Below, piece by piece: positions 11,085 through 21,715 of a DNA stretch of 64,000 bases. The stretch is from Toxorhynchites rutilus septentrionalis (Eukaryota; Arthropoda; Insecta; Diptera; Culicidae). Position 1 is the first letter of the stretch, and every line of letters starts with the position of its first letter. A program made the position numbers and the translations under genes. The notes beneath the pieces are model-generated. The model saw only the letters and a list, made by a program, of their open reading frames with translations. It searched no databases and was not told the DNA's origin. The stretch covers positions 165,398,325 through 165,462,324 of the forward strand of contig NC_073746.1 of assembly GCF_029784135.1 (NCBI RefSeq), in the 5' to 3' direction.

Positions 11085-12338
11085 CTATTACCTTGGGAAG
11101 ACAGATTTCGCGGGAATGAACCAATTTTTTTCTCACATCAAATGGAATGAAATCCTATATATATTCGATGCAAATACCGCTGCGACGACTATGTCGAATA
11201 TCATCTTATATGCTGTCGATCAGTTTACCCCCAAACGAATTCACAGTGTACCCTCCATGGTCTAACCGCTATCTTAGGAAGTTAAAAACGGCCAAAAGGT
11301 CAGCGCTAAAAAAGTTTTTAAAACACCGTACTGATCAGTTGAAATTTCACTACATCTCATTGAACTGTCGTTACAAACGGCTGAATAAGCCACTGTTCAG
11401 CTCTTATCAATATCGTATACAGTGCAGTCTCAAGAATAATCCTAAAAGATTCTGGCGTTATGTTAGTGATCAGAGACGTGAGGCTGGATTGCCTTCTACA
11501 ATGTCGCTCGATAACAAGGAAGCCACTTCAATGCGGGAAATTTGTGAATTATTTCGCATTCAGTTCAGCAGCATTTTTACCAATGAAATCCTTAGTGATC
11601 AACAAGTATCTGCTGCAGCACCCAATATTCCCTGTATGCCTGCAGTTGGACCTCATTCTACTATTGATCCCGCTATTGTACAAATTGCGTGTTCGAAATT
11701 GAAATGCTCTACTAATCCAGGGCCGGACGGAATTCCTTCTTTAATAATCAAGAAGTGTTCGTCTGCCTTATGCTCACCTTTATCGTTATTTTTTAACACG
11801 TCTCTACGCTGCGGCGTTTTCCCTGTCATATGGAAAGAATCATACATTTTTCCGGTTCATAAAAAGGGTTCCAAACGTGAAGTATCTAACTATCGGGGGA
11901 GTGCATGTCTGTGTGCTATTTCCAAACTGTTTGAACTCATTGTTCTCGAATTTCTAACGCATAGCTGTTCCAGCCTTATTTCGGAATATCAGCATGGTTT
12001 CATGCCCAAACGATCTACATGTACGAATCTCGTCACTTTTACTTCGTTCATCACCCGCTCACTACAGGATCGCCTCCAAGTTGATGCAATATATACCGAT
12101 CTATCAGCTGCTTTCGATATAATCGATCATCGTATTGCAGTGGCTAAATTACAAAGACTAGGTTTTCATGGGTGCGTATTGGATTGGCTTGGATTAGATT
12201 GGATTGGATTGGATTGGGAAATCTTATCTAGTTGGACGCAAAATGTCTGTCAAAATAGGCAATCATATATCCAATCCATTCGACGTAACGTCCGGTGTAC
12301 CCCAAGGCAGTCAACTCGGTCCGTATATTTTTCTTTTA
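11085..12338 (+). pseudogene. Jockey RT, part 1 (linker, fingers, palm)
   Basis: It starts in the pre-RT linker (FAGMNQFFSHIKWNEILYIF). It continues with conserved RT blocks: SNRYLRKLKTAKR, NPGPDGIPS near 11714-11740, YQHGFMPKRST, and YTDLSAAFDIIDH near 12092-12125 with its catalytic Asp. Frameshifts occur near 11225 and at 12181-12220. At the second, a TTGGA/TTAGA short-repeat expansion replaced the original codons between LDWL and SYLVG. After it the frame continues GVPQGSQLGP until the DD37E insertion. Confidence 0.85.
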
Positions 12339-12564
12339 TAAAGGGTGTGTCACATCAAATTGCATCACGGAAAAAACGGTGTAGAAATTCGCCCAGTAGA
12401 TCGATCCTTTTGAAAATTTTAGACAGTAAAATAAAAACTATTAAACAACTTTTGGCATTTCCTTTTTATTCATACTTCGAGCCCAAGCCCGTATGCTCGC
12501 ACCTTCCTCTTTACCCCGTCCATAAGGTTCTGTACAACGTCAGGTTATTGTTTTTTTTTTAACA

Positions 12565-13032
12565 GAAATCCATTTTCTCTTGAAGTCCGCCTCCGATTTG
12601 ACAACTTTTGGGTTCTTCCGGAGGGTCTGCTTCATAATCGCCCAATATTTCTCTATTGGGCGAAGCTCCGGCTCGTTGGGCGGGTTCATTTCCTTTGGCA
12701 CGAAGGTGACCCCGTTGGCTTCGTACCACTCCAACACGTCCTTTGAATAGTGGCACGAAACGAGATCCGGCCAGAAGATGGTCGGGCCCTAGTGCTGCTT
12801 CAATAGTGGTAGTAAGCGCTTCTGTAGGCACTCCTTAAGGTAAACCTGCCCGTTTACCGTGCCGGTCATCACGAAGGGGGCGCTCCGCTTTCCGCAAGAG
12901 CGGATCGCTTGCCACACCATGTACTTTTTGGCAAACTTGGATAGTTTCTGCTTGCGAATCTCCTCCGGAACGCTGAATTTGTCCTCTGCGGAGAAGAACA
13001 ACAGGCCCGGCAGCTGACGAAAGTCCGCTTTG
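12565..13032 (-). pseudogene. ITmDD37E transposase, C-terminal half
   Basis: Reading down the minus strand from 13032: KADFRQLPGLLFFS, KLSKFAKKYMVWQAIRSCG, SAPFVMTGTVNGQVYLKECL, then, after a frame change near 12790, the DLVSCHYSKDVLEW region and LEWYEANGVTFVPKEMNPPN with ELRPIEKYW carrying the final Glu. It ends in a run of A codons near 12565. It continues directly from the half at 15478-15939 once the retrotransposon is removed. Confidence 0.8.
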
Positions 13033-13089
13033 TTTGATGATGATGATGATGATGATGATGGTCCCGCCACCTTCCCCTACAGAGGTTTG

Positions 13090-13772
13090 AGCAAGACGAG
13101 TTATCTAGAAGATATTAACTTTTTCCTTAGCTTTGAAATCAGTTTACCAAAAAGAAAACGAACTGATTTTACCTACAGATATAAATTCAAAAATTGTTAT
13201 TTTATTACATTATCAAAAATAATCTGCCAGTTCCTCTGGGAATTTAAAAATACATTCATGTGAAAGAGTTTATTTGAATGTTTTCTATCCATGTAACACT
13301 GTGACCAAATATGTTTCAATCAAGTGCTATTAACAGGTGGTTATCGAATTAGCATTAGCCACTGGTGGGCTTCCAGTATCGAGGAAAATGTGGAAATATC
13401 TAATCGTTACTGAAAATAATCTTCCAGTTCCTCTGGGAATTTAAAAATGCATTCATGAGAAAGAGTTTATTTTAATGTTTTCTATCCATGTAACACTGTG
13501 ACCAAATACATTTGGTTTTGTGATTTTTCAATCAATCGCAATTAACAGGATAGCTTCTGAAGATTATTCTTCCCCATCAGTAGGATATTTTCGTATCCAA
13601 TATTGGATGCATAAAACCTTGTACCTCCAACGTAACGCTCTCGTTTTCGAAGTCCCCCAAATATTCATTTATTCATTCATTCAGAATGGATTCAGATTCA
13701 ACTTCAAACAAAGGATCACTGAATCAACGATAGTCCTACGTCACCATTGCGGTTATACCATAGATATAACCC
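13090..13772 (-). repeat. Palindrome-ended repeat fragment with two 197-bp tandem units
   Basis: The right edge (13731-13772) has the family's hairpin end: TAGTCCTACGTC, then TTGCGG and an imperfect hairpin. Two near-identical units start at 13214 and 13411 (period 197 bp, shared CAGTTCCTCTGGGAATTTAA). The segment near 13635 (GTAACGCTCTCGTTTTCGAA) also matches family B at 27750. It is probably a third-level insertion inside the CR1-like element, but its left edge is not defined. Confidence 0.5.
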
Positions 13773-14076
13773 ACTTTCTGTTTTTTTTAAACTAATACAT
13801 AAGAAAACAACAAAATGAAAAATAAAAATAGTCCATCATCACGAAGATCATGACAGACATAATACTGATAAATACAAATTAAAAAAACAAATAATATTGA
13901 AAAAAAAACAAATTCCACATATAATCCGTTAAAAAAACTTCTTCAGATAAAGTATTCATTAAAAAAAATATATAAATAAAATCTACAATAAACTGTCCAC
14001 ATAAAGTTATCCGTTCGTATAAAACTTCGTCAGTTACTATAATTCGTCAAAAATAAGAAAAAACATTATTCGGCTG

Positions 14077-15160
14077 TTAAGAAAATACAGCTTTAATGTG
14101 TGAAATACAGTGCCTCTTGAATTCTGTTAGTGTTGTTGCGCATTTAATATGTCTTGGCATCGAGTTGAAAACATTTATTCCTTTGAAATACAACGAATTT
14201 TGTGAAGCACATGACAAAAAATGAGGTGTTCTTAATTCATTCGCGTTTCTAGTGTTATATCTATGAAAATCACTTCCTCTTTCAACTCGATCACTCAAAT
14301 ATCGAGGCAGCAAACCGTTTACTACTTTAAAAATGAACACCATAGTTAAATAAACAATTCTTTGCTTCACGGATAACCATTGCAGAGCGTCCAGCATCAA
14401 AGATGAGGAAGTGAACCTATTACATTTTAGAATCAATCGCATTATTTTATTCTGCAAGCGCTGTAACCTCGATATTTGTGTCATTGGCTAAAAATAGAAT
14501 GGAAGAACAAAAGTCTAAATGAGGAGAGATGATTGATTTGTACAGTAGTATTTTGCTGTGAATGGTCAAATCGTTTTTCAATCGACATAAGATTCCATAC
14601 TTTTTGGCAATTTTCTTGATGACATTGTCAATGTGAGTGTTGAACTTGAGTTTGTCATCAATAATCACGCCAAGATATTTAATTTCCCGAACACGATCAA
14701 TAGTCTCATCATCAATTACAATAGAGACGTTTTCATTAGAACGATTTCGCGAGAGTGATAAAACCGAACTTGTCATTGAATCAAATTTCTCACATATTAA
14801 TTTATCAAGAGACCCATTTATATCTTGTCTCAATTTTTCCATCCCGCACTTTAACGCGCTGTCTATCTGAACAGCGATCTGATCTCGCATGCCCGTAAGC
14901 GAGTCAGAGAGTGAAGATAATTTCATCACCTCTTTCTCTATCTTTCGCACATCCGAAATAAGATCGCTTTGCTCACCACAACTTTGGTCTGATAGACAGT
15001 CATTACATTTGAAAAAGACATTCACATTCTCCGTGATGAGCTTTGCCGACGCTTTAGTAAGGGAAGTACATCGGTAGTGGAACACACCGCTACACTTTCC
15101 GATACAGCAAAGCGGCAGATCACTTACCACTATTCCCAATTTACACACGGAACATTCCAT
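14077..15160 (-). pseudogene. CR1-like ORF1 (PHD finger) fused to the ORF2 RT C-terminus
   Basis: ATG at 15160 (MECSVCK). Residues 1-60 form a PHD-type zinc finger with Cys/His spacing: CSVC, CCIGKC, HYRC, then CNDC. A charged, probably coiled region of about 100 residues follows. At IDDETIDRVREIKYLGVI the frame passes straight into the thumb and C-terminus of an RT (YKSIISPHLDFCSSILF). One frameshift near 14470 leads into ISRLQRLQNKIMRLIL, ending near 14077. The fusion joins two originally separate ORFs through a large internal deletion without breaking the frame. Confidence 0.75.
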
Positions 15161-15477
15161 TGCCAACACAAATTAAAACGGGACGCTATTACACACACAC
15201 ACCATACAGAGAAGAGAAATAAAGAATAAATAAACCGCCACGGCTGCTATACAAGATAAATAGCACGCCGGGGCCGGCAGAAAAATGCAAAGTTAAACGA
15301 GAATCGATTGTTGTGGCAACCGTTCTCCTACTTATCCTGATTTCACAACACAAAAGGCACGCGAACGAGTACTTTTTTCGCTGCACGGGGCAATATTTCA
15401 CACTTAATATCAATAAACTATCACAGCACAAAACACATTACTATGTCCACCATGATGTATTGAATTCGCAATGAATT

Positions 15478-15939
15478 CGCTTTGACGTAGGTTTCGTCGT
15501 CCATTACCAGGCAATGCGGCTTCGTCAGCATTTCGGTGTACAGCTTCCGAGCTCGCGTCTTCCCCACCATGTTTTGCCTTTCGTCGCGGTTAGGAGCCTT
15601 CTGAACCTTGTATGTACGCAAGCCCTCCCGTCGCTTGGTCCGCTGAACGAACGAACTTGACAAATTCAGCTTATTGGCGACATCCCGGACTGGACTTCTC
15701 GGATCACGTCTAAACTGCTTAACTACGCGCTTGTGATCTTTTTCACTGACGGAGCATCCATTTTTGCCGTTCTTCACCTTCCGGTCGATGGTTAGGTTCT
15801 CGAAGTATTGTTTTAGTACTCTGCTGACCGTGGATTGAACGATTCCCAGCATCTAACCGATGTCCCGATGTGACAACTCCGGATTCTCGAAACGAGTGCG
15901 CAGGATTAATTCACGACGCTCTTTTTCGTTCGACGACAT
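15478..15939 (-). pseudogene. ITmDD37E transposase, N-terminal half
   Basis: ATG at 15939 (MSSNEKERRELILR), then LSHRDIG followed by a stop (TAG where the related copy at 23892-24299 reads Lys). The HTH is LGIVQSTVSRVLKQYF and a second HTH is PVRDVANKLNLSSSFVQRT. RDERQNMVGKTRARKLY follows, then the first catalytic Asp in CLVMDDETYVKA. The insertion falls immediately after this catalytic block. Confidence 0.85.
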
Positions 15940-16094
15940 TTTTCCAAATTTACGAAAAATTGACAGTGAAGCATGGCCAACGTGATCTATACACTCTTAT
16001 CTGATTATAAGCGAAAGCTGAAGATATAATTCCTAAAAATTAAATTTCTGCAGCGTTTTTTTCCGTGATGCAATTTGATGTGACACACCCTTTA

Positions 16095-17925
16095 TTTCAA
16101 TGATGTACATCTCTCCATCCGTTGTTCGAAATTATCGTATGCAGATGACTTGAAGCTTTTCAATTTAGTCAGATGTCAGGCTGATGCCCTGTACCTGCAA
16201 TCTCAGTTGAACATTTTCGCTGACTGGTGCGTCACTAATCGCATGGTTTTGAATGCTTCTAAGTGCTCGGTAATCACTTTTGCGCGCAAACGCTTGTTGT
16301 TCATTTTAATTATTCAATTTTCGAAACTACATTACGGAAAGATAATACTGTCAAAGACTTGGGAGTCATGCTTGATTCTAAGCTTACTTTTAAAGATCAC
16401 ATCGCATACATCTCAGCAAAAGCGTCAAAAAGCTTAGGATTTCTCTTCCGAGTTACTAAACATTTCAATGATATACACTGTTTAAGGTGAAGGTGGAAGC
16501 TAGCCACAAATGGCTGCCACAATGGCGCTCATTTCTTTCATCTCCCTCCCTCACCCCTCGCCAGAAAATCAATAATTTTGCGAAACAGTGTGAAGAAAAT
16601 GATCATTTTCGCACACTTCCTATCAAATAATATCAACCAAACTCTAATCGATTACTCACAAGATATTAAATTTTCATCTGCTGTCGCACTGTATAGTGAA
16701 AAACGTCGGAAAATTCGAGCAAGTGCTCTGAAAGTTAAATTTTCATCTTTCAATCTTCGGCAATGGTTTTGTTTGTGTTGGTGAAAGCATCGTTATTTTT
16801 TCGACACTGATGCCAGACAACATCAGCGAAACTGCTATAGAAACCACTCAATAAAATGTAATTTCTGAGTCATAGCGTTTCATGTCATGAAAATCAATAG
16901 AATAAAATTGTGTTGATATCAATACAATTTTTTTTACGTTTAATGGGTCCATAATGTAAGTTTTAGAAACTTTAACATTGGGTAAGAAAAGTGTATTGCA
17001 GAGCTCGGAACGGCTGCCTATGCTTTCAAAAGCAGTAAACGGAAAAGTATTACATTCAATCAAAATGCCACGGCCAACGAAGAGAGGGGTCATGGCTCTC
17101 CAAAGTGAATATGTGAAAACAATACCAAAAGAGCCCCAATTCGTATGTGTTATAAATTTGCTCATGTTACGCTCCCGTATAATCAGAATTTTACTTCATA
17201 TGCAAATGCACCTTCTATATATATTTATGTTTGCAATTGTTCATCGGAACATATCGTTCATACATTCTACTTTAGTATTGAATTGTTATTTTTTCATGAA
17301 ATGTATTCAAGACTCGTGTCAATGATGCGCCACACAGTCTGATAAGTGGATTGATCTATTTACGTGTGCTTTGCTCTTCTCTCACAAACACTATTAGCCC
17401 ATTTTTACATGTGGGTTTACCTATACTACTACAATGGCTAGCTTCCATCTTCACCTTAAAGGCATTGTATTGCTCTCTTGTTCGATCAACACTGCCGTTG
17501 TCTGGTCCCCACACTATCAGAATGAAATACAACGGATTGAAAACATCCAAAAAAAAATTTGTGCGATTTGCTCTTCGTGTTCTGCCTTGGAGGGACCTCT
17601 GAACCTTCCTAGATACCAAGATCGTTGTAATCTTATAGGGCTTGAACGGTTATCCTTGCGTCGTGATGTAGCTAAAGTGATATTTATTTCCGATCTACTG
17701 CTCTCGAATATCGATTGCTGCGATCTACTCAGTAGTCTTAATATAGACATTCGTCGTCGTAATTTTCGCATCCATAACTTTCTTCGTCTCTCTGTTGCTC
17801 GGACTGATTATGGTAGGAATGAACCTGTCAATAGTATGTGTAGGATTTTGAATCAGTGTTACAGTGTTTTTGATTTTCATTTATCTCGCTCAGTCATCAG
17901 AAAATTGTACTCTCGTTTATGTTAA
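16095..17925 (+). pseudogene. Jockey RT, part 2 (YADD active site to C-terminus)
   Basis: It resumes with FNDVHLSIRCSKLSYADDL; the YADD catalytic box lies at about 16138-16149. Then follow the thumb (NRMVLNASKCSVI, DLGVMLDSKLTFKDHI), the MITE insertion at 16486-17455, and the C-terminal region (SLVRST, VVWSPHYQNEIQRIENIQKK, ALRVLPWRDL, DLLSSLNIDIRRRNFR), with the stop at 17923-17925. Single-base shifts at about 16300 and 17570 break the frame. Confidence 0.85.
16486..17455. mobile_element. 970-bp TTAA-target MITE
   Basis: Ends are GGTGAAGGTGGAAGCTAGCC at the left and the inverse of GGTGAAGATGGAAGCTAGCC at the right. TTAA lies at 16482-16485 and 17456-17459. Removing the element with one TTAA restores Jockey codons CAC TGT TTA AAG GCA. 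The TTAA target suggests piggyBac-type mobilisation. Open frames inside (for example 16978-17325) have no transposase motif, so it is non-autonomous. Confidence 0.88.
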
Positions 17926-18399
17926 GTTATTATCATTTTGTTACTTTGAAGTGCATTGTAGTTGGCAATATTGTTATTTGTTTTGTAAACTAGTGTTTAG
18001 TGTTAAGATAGAATAAGCTGTTTTTTGTTAGGATTAAGATTGTGTCATTTTTACTATTTTATTCTGTTGACGTAAAAATAAGCAGGTTTTATGCCCAAAA
18101 AAAAACTTTTAGCAAACTAAAATGGGCTTTTTCCTGCTCCAAAAATAAACAAAAATAAGTAAAAATGGAAAGGATTTACTCAATAACTTGCTCGTCTTTC
18201 GCGCTGTTGTCCGCGAACAGGTTGGAACATCGATAAATAGAGCGTGTTCGGGATTTGAATGGGTTCTGTTCAAGTTCTCCCAAAAGCATTCCCATGGTTT
18301 GTTTGTAAACTTTATCTGAATTTTAGGAACACTACTGTTCTTGATAAAAAGGATAGAGGTGATTGGCCGAAAATGGTATAAATTGATGGAGAAAACAGA

Positions 18400-19790
18400 A
18401 TCTTACGAGCGACGTTAATAAAAAAAAACCTTCGAAAAATCATTTTTATCCCTATTTTTTTTCCAAAAAATTACATTTTTCAAAAATTGATAACTTCTGA
18501 ACTATTTGACCGATCAAGATGATCGACATATCAAATTAAAGCAAATTAGCTAGTATTTTATACTACACTTGCCAACAATTTGGATTTTGTTTCCGTATTT
18601 ATCGATTGTATTTGTTTTTCTTATAGTTTAAATGGTTTAGAGATAGAGGGCGCTATATATTTTATATTTTTCATAAAAGTTCAGGATTTTTTACACAACA
18701 TATAAAAAAATCAGAGAAGCGTTTTTCGTTTTTGAGTTACAATTTTTCCAAGCTAATATTTTTTCAGTCTTTGTTCAATATTTCTACGCGGCTAGACTGT
18801 CATGCACCTAACAGTGCGGCTGAAAAGTTCATAAGGTTGACGTCTAGATGGCGCCTCTTGCAAAAATCCAGTTGACTATCACAAAGCACCATCTTTCAAT
18901 GGATACGTGTCGTTTCAATGGATACGTTGACAGCAATTGGTCGATTGATTCGTGAGTTACAGCATTGAGAGTGAAGCAACTTTTGTTATTGTGAAAAAAA
19001 TGGAAAAATCACAAATCAATGAAAACGATGGCAAAATTGCATGAATTGGGCTTCGAATTGCTTCCGCATCCACCTTGTTATCTGGCCTCCAGCGACTATT
19101 TTCTGTTCGCAGACCTGAAGAGAATGCTCGATGGCAAGAAATTTAAGATCGATGATGAAGTGATTACCGAAACTGAGGCCTATTTTGAGGAAAAACCGAA
19201 AGAGTACTATGAAAATGGTATAGAAAAGTTGCAAGATCGCTATAATCGCTGTATCGTCCTCGAAGACAATTATGTTGAAAAATAAAATTGAATTTTGCAA
19301 AAAAAAATTGTTTTACTGTGTTACCTTACAAACTTTTCAGCAGAGCTGTTACATTAATTTATAGCGACTGTAACATGGTTACAATATCAATACTCATCAT
19401 AATTTCTAATCTTAGATTATCATGTTATACGAGACTTGAATCAATTTCAATTATTGTTTTTGTATCTCATTAATTAAATAGATTGAATTTAAGTAATACA
19501 TCTTTCCCGGACTATGAAGAACTCTACATTTAATATTTTTATAAAACAATGTCATGATATCTAACTATAAAAAAATTGAATCTAATGAAAATAGATATCG
19601 ATATACAATAATTTATATGCGAATATTATATTTAATAAGACTAGCTAACTGGCTTTAATTTGATGTGTCGATCATATCAATCGGCCCAGAAGTTCAAACG
19701 TTATGGATTTTTGAAAACAGATAATTTTTGGAATAAATGGAAAAAATTGGTATTTCGCACCACCCTAAAATAGAAATGGCCACCCTAATC
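18400..19790. repeat. Palindromic repeat split by a mariner derivative
   Basis: The left arm (about 18428-18570) and right arm (about 19600-19770) are inverted copies; both carry ATGATCGACA(T/C)ATCAAATTAA and a TTGATAACTTCTGAAC-like stretch. Between them lies the TA-flanked mariner 18811-19349. Exact ends were not resolved. No coding capacity. Confidence 0.6.
18811..19349 (+). mobile_element. Mariner (DD34D) internal-deletion derivative, copy 1
   Basis: TIR starts ACAGTGCGGCTGAAAAGTTC and the right end is the inverse of ACAGCTCTGCTGAAAAGTTT. TA lies at 18809-18810 and 19350-19351. The coding remnant keeps the start region (MEKSQIN) joined to the C-terminal third (MAKLHELGFELLPHPP, then SSDYFLFADLKRML and EKLQDRYNRCIVLEDNYVE), with the last catalytic Asp in SSDYF. 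The first two catalytic residues are deleted. The same deletion junction recurs at 20022 and 24690. Confidence 0.85.
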
Positions 19791-19929
19791 AAAAAAATAA
19801 AAAAAAACGGTCTAATATTTTGCGATAAGGAACAAATGTACCAATTTTCACGAAAATCTAAGAGCCTCTATATCGTTTTGGCATGAAATGGCCCCCAATT
19901 TTTCCTATGAACTCGTTTGCAATGTAACC

Positions 19930-20332
19930 GCAGCCAAGGATGCCAAATTAAGAAACAGCCCACGATTTTATGAAATAATATTGACATTAATAACCATTTC
20001 CACTACGAACAAGTTTCAATTATGATCGGTCTTAAATTTCTTGCCAGCGAGCATTCTATTCAGGTCTGTGAACAGAAAATAATCACTGGGGGCCAGATCT
20101 GGAGAATACGGTGGATGCGGAAGAACTCATGTAATTTGGCCATCAATACACGAAATTCGGATTTTTCCATTTTCGTCACAATAACAAGAATTGCTTCACT
20201 CTCAATGCTGTAACTCACGAATCAATCGACCGATTGCTGTCCATTGAAAGATGGTGCTTTTTGATAGTCAAGTAGATTTTTGCAAGAGGCGCCATATAGA
20301 CGTCAACCGTATGAACTTTTCAGCCGAACTGT
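19930..20332 (-). mobile_element. Mariner deletion derivative, copy 2 (partial), beside a family A fragment
   Basis: 20022-20332 matches copy 1 on the opposite strand, from the LKFLASEH-equivalent region out to the TIR (CTTTTCAGCCGAACTGT, TA at 20333-20334). The other end is missing. It abuts 19930-20015, a small piece of repeat family A (GGATGCCAAATTAAGAAACA, TATGAAATAATATTGACATT). The deletion junction is the same as in copies 1 and 3. Confidence 0.75.
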
Positions 20333-20334
20333 TA

Positions 20335-21715
20335 TTTCTACGCACTTATTACAATAAAGAAAATTACGCAGTTTTAGAAATTAAAAATTGAACAACTGGA
20401 AAATGTCAAGCATTATCTAAACGAAAATCCCGCACTTTGATTGGTCGAAAGACATAAGTATTTTGTGCTCTCTCAGTTGTGCTGTAAAAAGAGAAAATAA
20501 TGTAGCGATAATGATGCAACATGTCACGCTGCATCGATATAAATTAGGTGGCATTTGCTTTTAGTGACACCCTAGACAACGATCATCCTATCCCATATGT
20601 TTCGGCTGAAAATTAATTTGAAAATATGGCTGGTTTGCTGATCGCTCGCGTAGCTCAATGCAAGAGTGGAATGAATTGCGAAATATGTGTATCGTTGTTT
20701 TACCTATTCGAAAAACTATCTATCGGCCTTGAGAAAATCTATTTTTAGCCTCGCTGGATGATCGTGTCCGAAGTATGCGTTTCATCTTTCACTATATCTA
20801 TTTACAGAGATTTCAAATCATTCGATTCATTCGTCTCCGATAGTTAAATTAGATTTTATGAAAGAAGTCGGTTTCCTTCAGAACAAAAGGCTAACGGATA
20901 TAACAGGAACATAAAGGTTGTTCTGTGTTGTCAATTAAGTTGGAGAAGAGTGAATAAATTGTCACCAAGTCGGAGATGGGTGAGAGCCAGTCTTCATTGA
21001 CAGTTGTTTCGGTCGAACCAAGGAATTGTGTTGTTTGAATTTTTCGTAAATATGTGATGGTTTTTTCTCCAGGTTATGTCTCAGGTTAGGCGGACCTGAT
21101 GTTTCACCCAACGGATGATTTCAGGACAGGGTATATCCAGAGGCATATTTCTACCAAATGCTGAAGCTGAAACTTGATATGAAAATTAGTAGTAGTCCTA
21201 CGTTAACAATGCGGTCGGGTCCACCTCCTCCTCCCCCTCCTATTTTTTTCGCTCAAGCAAAAGCAAAAACCCGTATCGAAGTGAGGTAGTAAGAACACCT
21301 TTCGTTTGGGCTTGAAGTGCGCTTTTATAAAATCGACTGGAATGAACTCTTTGAGAGGAGAAAAGTCTTCCGGAAAATTAATGAACGATATAAGATTTGA
21401 AAATGTATGTTTTTGATATATCGTTCCATTCGAAATCTACTTATTATGAGAGTTCGAAACTTTTCTTGAAAACTCATTTCGCTATCTTGATTTCATCTCC
21501 GAACTCGAAATAATGAAAAATAATCAATTTTCCTTGTGATCGTTCGATGTGCCAATCGTGTTGGAATTTTCCGATCAATCCGAAGAACAGACTTAAAGAT
21601 CCAATTCTCGCAAAAAGCCAGCAATCCTGTCCAAAAAATCCTGCATGTACGTGAAAATGGCTCAACACGTAATTAATAATAGTCACTCACACCACTTACA
21701 CACATCACCTAATCG
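20335..21715. other. Non-coding stretch, no gene or repeat recognised
   Basis: No motif-bearing frame on either strand. A possible degenerate palindrome-family hairpin end lies at 21192-21226 (AGTAGTCCTACGTTAACAAT, then GCGGTCGGGTCC). Composition is close to that of the single-copy-like DNA at 21.7-22.3 kb. Confidence 0.4.

Larger units (their letters stand above)
13033..15477 (-). mobile_element. CR1-like non-LTR retrotransposon, internally deleted, inserted in the DD37E element
   Basis: Flanked by a 7-bp duplication CGCTTTG at 13026-13032 and 15478-15484. It reads on the minus strand. Its 5' end is near 15477; a PHD-finger ORF1 is fused to the RT C-terminus; the 3' end near 13033 is a (CAT)8 microsatellite, as in CR1-group elements that end in short microsatellites rather than poly(A). 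The part at 13090-13772 looks like a further repeat within its 3' half. The endonuclease and most of the RT are missing. Confidence 0.8.
12341..16092 (-). mobile_element. ITmDD37E transposon (second subfamily) interrupted by a retrotransposon
   Basis: TIRs AAGGGTGTGTCACATCAAAT (12341) and the inverse ATTTGATGTGACACACCCTT (ending 16092) are flanked by TA at 12339-12340 and 16093-16094. Without its 2.4-kb insert (13033-15477) the element is about 1.3 kb, normal for this family. Transposase halves lie on the minus strand at 12565-13032 and 15478-15939. The TIRs differ from those of the element at 2873, so this is a separate subfamily. A truncated relative lies at 23892-24299. Confidence 0.9.
11085..18105 (+). 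mobile_element. Jockey-type non-LTR retrotransposon, 5'-truncated and split by two insertions
   Basis: The copy is 5'-truncated within the endonuclease-RT linker and ends with a 3' A-run at 18097-18105 after GGTTTTATGCCC. The RT frame is interrupted at 12341-16092 by a DD37E element and at 16486-17455 by a TTAA-target MITE. Removing each insertion with one target copy restores the RT frame exactly (LLYFND across the first site, HCLKAL across the second). The clade call comes from RT motifs NPGPDGIPS, YTDLSAAFD and SYADDL. Confidence 0.88.
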
